Shown here in pieces: positions 5,391 through 7,055 of a stretch of DNA of 7,055 nucleotides (position 1 is the stretch's first letter; the number at the start of each line of letters is the position of its first letter). The DNA lies in the NCBI GenBank assembly GCA_016763355.1, contig JAESTY010000073.1, positions 1-7,055 on the forward strand, read 5' to 3'. This DNA is from Immundisolibacteraceae bacterium (GTDB lineage: Bacteria; Pseudomonadota; Gammaproteobacteria; Immundisolibacterales; Immundisolibacteraceae). The notes beneath the pieces were generated by a model. It was not told the DNA's origin and did no database searches. It saw only the letters and a list, made by a program, of their open reading frames with translations. The translations under genes and the position numbers were made by a program.

Positions 5391-6667
5391 TGGCAGGTTT
5401 GATGATTGCAACCGGTTTACAGGCCAGCTCAAAAGATCTGGACCTGTTTATCGGCGAGGCCAAAATCATCTATATCGGTAACATCGACCGAGTTGCTGTC
5501 GGTAACGGCAGCCTGTTAAGCACTTCAATTACCAAGAGTGGTCAACTGATCGTCCTGCCAGAAGCGGCGGGCGATACCAATCTGCATATCTGGAAGAGCA
5601 CCGGCCAGGAAGAGGATATCAAGGTGAGGATTCGGGAGACCAATAGTTCCCGTGAAACTGCCGAAATCCGCGACCTGCTTAAGAATGTGCCCAACATAAC
5701 GGTTCGTGAACTTGGCGGCCACACCATTCTTGAGGGCGAGCTACACGCAGACTATTCCAAAATAATAGAGGCAGTTTCCTCAGTTTACTCAGGCCTGTTA
5801 AACCTGACTCAACCGCCACAGGTTGATATTCAACAGATGATCTACATGAACGTGAAGATCACCGAGTTCAATACCAACCGACTTAAAAATCTCGGCATCG
5901 ACTGGTCTAATCCCATTAATGGTCCCTCTATCGGTTACGCCAATGAAGGCCATTTTGGTAGTAACGCGGGTCGTGGTGAGGCCAGCGTGCTGAGCAACAC
6001 CAGTAGCGGCAATGGCATTGCCGCCGCGAATGCGGTCGATGCACTCAATAGCATTGGTTATTTTGGTATTTCTACCGAAATCATCTCCTTAATCAACTTT
6101 GCGGTTAATCGAGGGGACGCACTGATTCTGGCCGAACCCAGACTTGCTGCCCACAGCGGCGGCGAAGCCGAATTTCTTTCTGGTGGCGAAGTGCCATTAC
6201 CATCGACCAACACCACCGGTCAGTCCAACGTGGAATTCAAAAAATTCGGTATTTCTCTGCTGATCAAACCATTCGCGGATACCCACGGCAACATCACTGG
6301 CAACATTGAAACCGAAGTCAGTACCGTTGATCCATCGCTTGCGGTCAGTGGCATCCCCGGTTTTCGTAGTCGTAAAACCGTATCCGACATCAGCATGCGC
6401 GACGGTGAAACCATGGTGCTATCCGGGCTGGTTAATCAGGAATTAGGTAAAGACGTCAGTAGCCTGGCGTGGCTAGGTGACCTACCCGTACTTGGCCCGC
6501 TTTTTCGTTCCAATAATTACCGTAACAACAGAAGCGAACTCGTGATCTTCGTCACCCCTAATGTTGTTGATGCCAGCTCCGACATCAATCAGAGCGAAAT
6601 AGCCCGCGGCCAGAAATTAATCGATACCTTCTGGGACAATGCTGGTGGTGATGCCATCCTCGACTAA
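5390..6667 (+). CDS. cpaC: Flp pilus outer-membrane secretin CpaC/RcpA (5' end probably incomplete)
   Basis: This 425-residue open frame encodes a Tad secretin, the multimeric outer-membrane channel for the Flp pilus. In order: an N-terminal pilus-assembly domain at about residues 17-82 (LFIGEAKIIYIGNIDRVAVG then a Gly/Ser loop, ITKSGQLIVLPEAAGDTNLH), a short BON/ring-like segment at about 92-140 (LLKNVPNITVRELGGHTILE), and the secretin domain at about 146-393. The latter shows VDIQQMIYMNVKITEFNTNR, LNFA-like INFAVNRGDALILAEPRL, LSGGEVPLP, FKKFGISLLIKP, VSGIPGFRSRKT, and the signature WLGDLPVLGPLFRS followed by SELVIFVTPNVV. Starting at ATG 5390 leaves a signal peptide without its positive n-region, while the same frame is open upstream to 5315 and encodes the missing hydrophobic part. 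The true start is therefore probably ATG 5292 (or 5343) with a frame disruption between. It follows cpaB with only 15 bp to ATG 5292, so the two are co-transcribed. Confidence 0.9.
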   Translation: MAGLMIATGLQASSKDLDLFIGEAKIIYIGNIDRVAVGNGSLLSTSITKSGQLIVLPEAAGDTNLHIWKSTGQEEDIKVRIRETNSSRETAEIRDLLKNVPNITVRELGGHTILEGELHADYSKIIEAVSSVYSGLLNLTQPPQVDIQQMIYMNVKITEFNTNRLKNLGIDWSNPINGPSIGYANEGHFGSNAGRGEASVLSNTSSGNGIAAANAVDALNSIGYFGISTEIISLINFAVNRGDALILAEPRLAAHSGGEAEFLSGGEVPLPSTNTTGQSNVEFKKFGISLLIKPFADTHGNITGNIETEVSTVDPSLAVSGIPGFRSRKTVSDISMRDGETMVLSGLVNQELGKDVSSLAWLGDLPVLGPLFRSNNYRNNRSELVIFVTPNVVDASSDINQSEIARGQKLIDTFWDNAGGDAILD

Positions 6668-6696
6668 ATCTGCGCGCATTATTTTAAACAACATCA

Positions 6697-6729
6697 CCCC
6701 GGGCTACGGGGCGAACAGCTGCTATAGCA
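6697..6729 (+). repeat. Short hairpin and palindrome between the secretin and FHA gene
   Basis: The 74-bp gap 6668-6741 holds a GC-only 5-bp stem CCCCG (6697-6701) / CGGGG (6707-6711) with a 5-base loop and, nine bases later, a 10-bp perfect palindrome TGCTATAGCA (6720-6729) just before the ribosome binding site. No T-run follows the stem, so transcription probably continues into the FHA gene. Both elements are short enough to arise by chance. Confidence 0.3.
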
Positions 6730-6741
6730 AGTGGACATTGA

Positions 6742-7055
6742 ATGTTTGAAGTTATTGTAAAAACCGACAAGGGCAAGGCCATTGGCCAGCACTCGATCAA
6801 TTCTCGCGAAGCGGTCATTGGCAAGGCGCGCACCTGCGACATTCAGATTAAAGGCTGGACTGTAGGCGGCCAGCACGGCAAATTTGTACAACAGCACGAT
6901 GGCATCTATATAGAAGATCTGGATAACGGCTCCGGCATTAAGGTCAACGGTATGACCGCCAAACGCTATGGACCATTAGAGGCCAGTGATGAGGTCGCCA
7001 TCGGTAGTTATCGCGTCAACATTGTCGATCCTAACGCGGCTAAAAAACCGGCGCC
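6742..7055 (+). CDS. FHA-domain protein, N-terminus (3' truncated by window); possibly FHA-CpaF ATPase
   Basis: ATG 6742 has a GTGGA ribosome binding site (6731-6735) six bases upstream and opens 104 residues to the window edge. Residues about 1-96 form an FHA domain: AVIGKARTCDIQIKGW (24-39), VGGQHGKF (41-48), DGIYIEDLDNGSGIKVNG (53-70) and ASDEVAIGSYRVNIV (81-95), all in the usual FHA order. FHA domains normally bind phosphothreonine. Here the usual GR is GK (K28), the Ser of the VSRxH motif is Gly (G42) and the Asn of SNGT is Ser (S64), while H45 and N69 remain, so phosphopeptide binding may be altered. In Tad clusters the secretin is commonly followed by the CpaF/TadA ATPase, sometimes with an FHA module, so the missing part may be that ATPase; a stand-alone FHA protein is equally allowed. 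The KKPA at the end looks like a linker. Confidence 0.82.
   Translation, partial: MFEVIVKTDKGKAIGQHSINSREAVIGKARTCDIQIKGWTVGGQHGKFVQQHDGIYIEDLDNGSGIKVNGMTAKRYGPLEASDEVAIGSYRVNIVDPNAAKKPA

Noticed and set aside
5035..5469. Minus-strand open frames over the cpaB end and secretin start
   Set aside because: Low-complexity translations rich in Arg, Pro and His, with no domain, overlapping well-supported + strand genes.

Overview
The window carries part of a Tad/Flp (type IVb pilus, 'tight adherence') gene cluster, all on the + strand. The layout, a moderate base composition (estimated by eye at about half G+C) and an FHA-domain gene directly after the secretin suggest a Gram-negative proteobacterium, most likely a gammaproteobacterium. 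No taxonomic marker is present, so this is an inference.

Positions 2-2944 form a tightly packed envelope-protein module: the C-terminal end of a TadG/TadE-like protein (2-247), a large TadE-like pseudopilin with a TTG start (244-1362), an unrecognised exported protein built of two similar halves (1355-2044), and an acidic pilin-like protein with a Flp-type prepilin cleavage motif (2057-2944). The first three genes overlap and the fourth follows after 12 bp, so they are probably one transcript.

An AT-rich gap of 184 bp (2945-3128) with a strong 9-bp-stem inverted repeat separates this from the assembly-machine module: cpaB/rcpC (3129-5276), the secretin cpaC/rcpA (open from 5390 to 6667, 5' end apparently frame-disrupted), and the start of an FHA-domain gene (6742 to the window end), probably the N-terminus of a CpaF/TadA-type ATPase or a separate FHA subunit. 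CpaB and CpaC are known partners in the periplasm and outer membrane: CpaC forms the pore and CpaB is an anchored periplasmic assembly factor. The pilin-like proteins would be cleaved by a TadV-type peptidase encoded elsewhere.

The most unusual feature is the CpaB protein. After an ordinary core of about 260 residues it carries a tail of about 400 residues made of 14 alternating half-repeats (7 composite units of about 57 residues) rich in DG and PLT-DD motifs. The acidic pilin-like protein upstream appears to contain divergent copies of the same motif, suggesting a matched repeat system shared by a pilus subunit and the periplasmic assembly protein. The secretin signal peptide also appears to be split by a one-base frame disruption just before position 5390.
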